DNA from: Deltaproteobacteria bacterium
GTDB taxonomy: Bacteria > Desulfobacterota > DSM-4660 > Desulfatiglandales > Desulfatiglandaceae
DNA: 31,985 bases
Assembly: GCA_018644785.1 (NCBI GenBank)
Contig: JABGPV010000022.1
Span: 1 to 31,985, forward strand
Direction: 5' to 3'
A program made the translations under genes and the position numbers. Shown here piece after piece: positions 31,525 to 31,985 of the stretch; within the stretch, counting starts at the first letter, position 1; each line of letters starts with the position of its first letter. The notes beneath the pieces were generated by a model, which saw only the letters and a program-made list of their open reading frames with translations, did not search any database and was not told the origin of the DNA.

Positions 31525-31985
31525 TTGTCCACATTCGATTTCAAACATAGCATTAAAGATTCCCTCACCAACTTCAGTTTATTGAGTGCTTCAAAAGTTC
31601 TGGTTCAGCTGCTTCATCTGGGCATCCTCGCTTTGATAACGAGGCAGCTGGGGACCGAATCCTTCGGCAAGTTGAGTATTTTTTTAATGGTGGCCCAATT
31701 CATTTTTCTCATCACGGTGAAATGGACCGCCACGGGGTTTACCCGATTTTCAATAACCCACATGATTGAAAACAAACCCATCAGCCATATTTTCTGGGCA
31801 CGCAATCTTATTGCCGGCGTTTTACTGATGGTTATCATTTTCGGGGTGGTTTTTCAAAAAGACGCCATCTCAAATTATATCGGTTTGCCCCGGCCCTGCC
31901 TGATTCTTCTTTTTTGCTACTTTCTGGGGCTCTTATTGACGGACTACTCACGGCAAATTGCAGAAATCACGACCTCATTTAAAGC
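31525..31985 (+). CDS. Polysaccharide flippase/MATE-like membrane protein, N-terminal part
   Basis: This gene runs off the window; 153 codons are visible. The start is TTG 31525 with GGAGAAG 9 nt upstream. The sequence begins MSTFDFKHSIKDSLTNFSLLSASKVLVQLLHLGILALITRQLGTESFGKLSIFLMVAQFIFLI, typical of Wzx/O-antigen-transporter (RfbX) proteins with the first two helices and RxLGxxxFG between them; more helices follow (NLIAGVLLMVIIFGVVF, LILLFCYFLGLLLTDY). It would flip lipid-linked glycans across the inner membrane. It suggests that a surface polysaccharide locus continues beyond 31985. Confidence 0.8.
   Translation, partial: MSTFDFKHSIKDSLTNFSLLSASKVLVQLLHLGILALITRQLGTESFGKLSIFLMVAQFIFLITVKWTATGFTRFSITHMIENKPISHIFWARNLIAGVLLMVIIFGVVFQKDAISNYIGLPRPCLILLFCYFLGLLLTDYSRQIAEITTSFK

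Noticed and set aside
1..31985. CRISPR array, rRNA, phage or plasmid replication genes, insertion sequences with intact transposase
   Set aside because: No regularly spaced repeats, rRNA motifs, integrase or transposase genes were seen.

Overview
The window looks like chromosomal DNA from an anaerobic Desulfobacterota bacterium (Desulfobacteraceae-like). The evidence is molybdenum-cofactor genes including a MoeA fused to a molybdate-binding-type domain, selenocysteine elongation factor SelB beside YqeC, a Rieske/cytochrome b pair, LUD and DUF72 proteins, and many palindromic intergenic repeats. Phylum is inferred from gene content only. Most of the window is moderately GC-rich with dense co-directional genes. 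About 14.1-16.3 kb is clearly AT-rich and probably acquired.

Layout: 1-1.3 kb holds a minus-strand gene, cut by the window edge, that joins an ATPase-like region to the start of a radical-SAM-type protein. 1.5-2.2 kb holds a CBS-CBS-ACT sensor protein. 2.4-6.6 kb is a molybdenum operon (MoeA, MoeA-PBP fusion, ModE-type DNA-binding protein, MobB). 6.8-10.6 kb is tolQ-tolR-tolA, a palindromic repeat region, then tolB, with no pal gene after it. 10.6-13.6 kb is looser: a DUF3634-like small protein, a DUF72 protein, an apparent gene-relic stretch, a 98-aa protein, inverted repeats and an unexplained strong terminator hairpin.

The most interesting locus is at 13.6-14.05 kb on the minus strand. 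A lipoprotein rhodanese has an in-frame TGA exactly where related rhodaneses have the second Cys of a CxC motif. The rhodanese fold continues intact for 42 codons after the TGA, and an 8-bp hairpin with a G-starting loop begins 14 nt downstream of it, as a bacterial SECIS should. It is best read as a selenoprotein (C-N-U active site). selB lies 3 kb away, followed by yqeC, whose family serves selenium-dependent molybdenum hydroxylases, so selenium and molybdenum functions lie close together here.

14.2-16.3 kb (AT-rich) carries an unknown protein and a tandem flavodoxin-fold protein next to tRNA-Asn. 17.1-20.7 kb is selB-yqeC-LUD protein-small His-rich protein. 20.75-23.3 kb (minus) is Rieske protein, cytochrome b and a serine hydrolase. 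23.5-30.9 kb is a plus-strand run: lipoprotein, ketosynthase, ketosynthase-like partner without active-site Cys, family 2 glycosyltransferase, a secreted 12-repeat G-x-D-x-Y protein, a VanZ-like membrane protein and a B12-binding radical SAM enzyme. This resembles an undescribed envelope lipid or polyketide pathway. arfB (minus) and the start of a polysaccharide flippase close the window.
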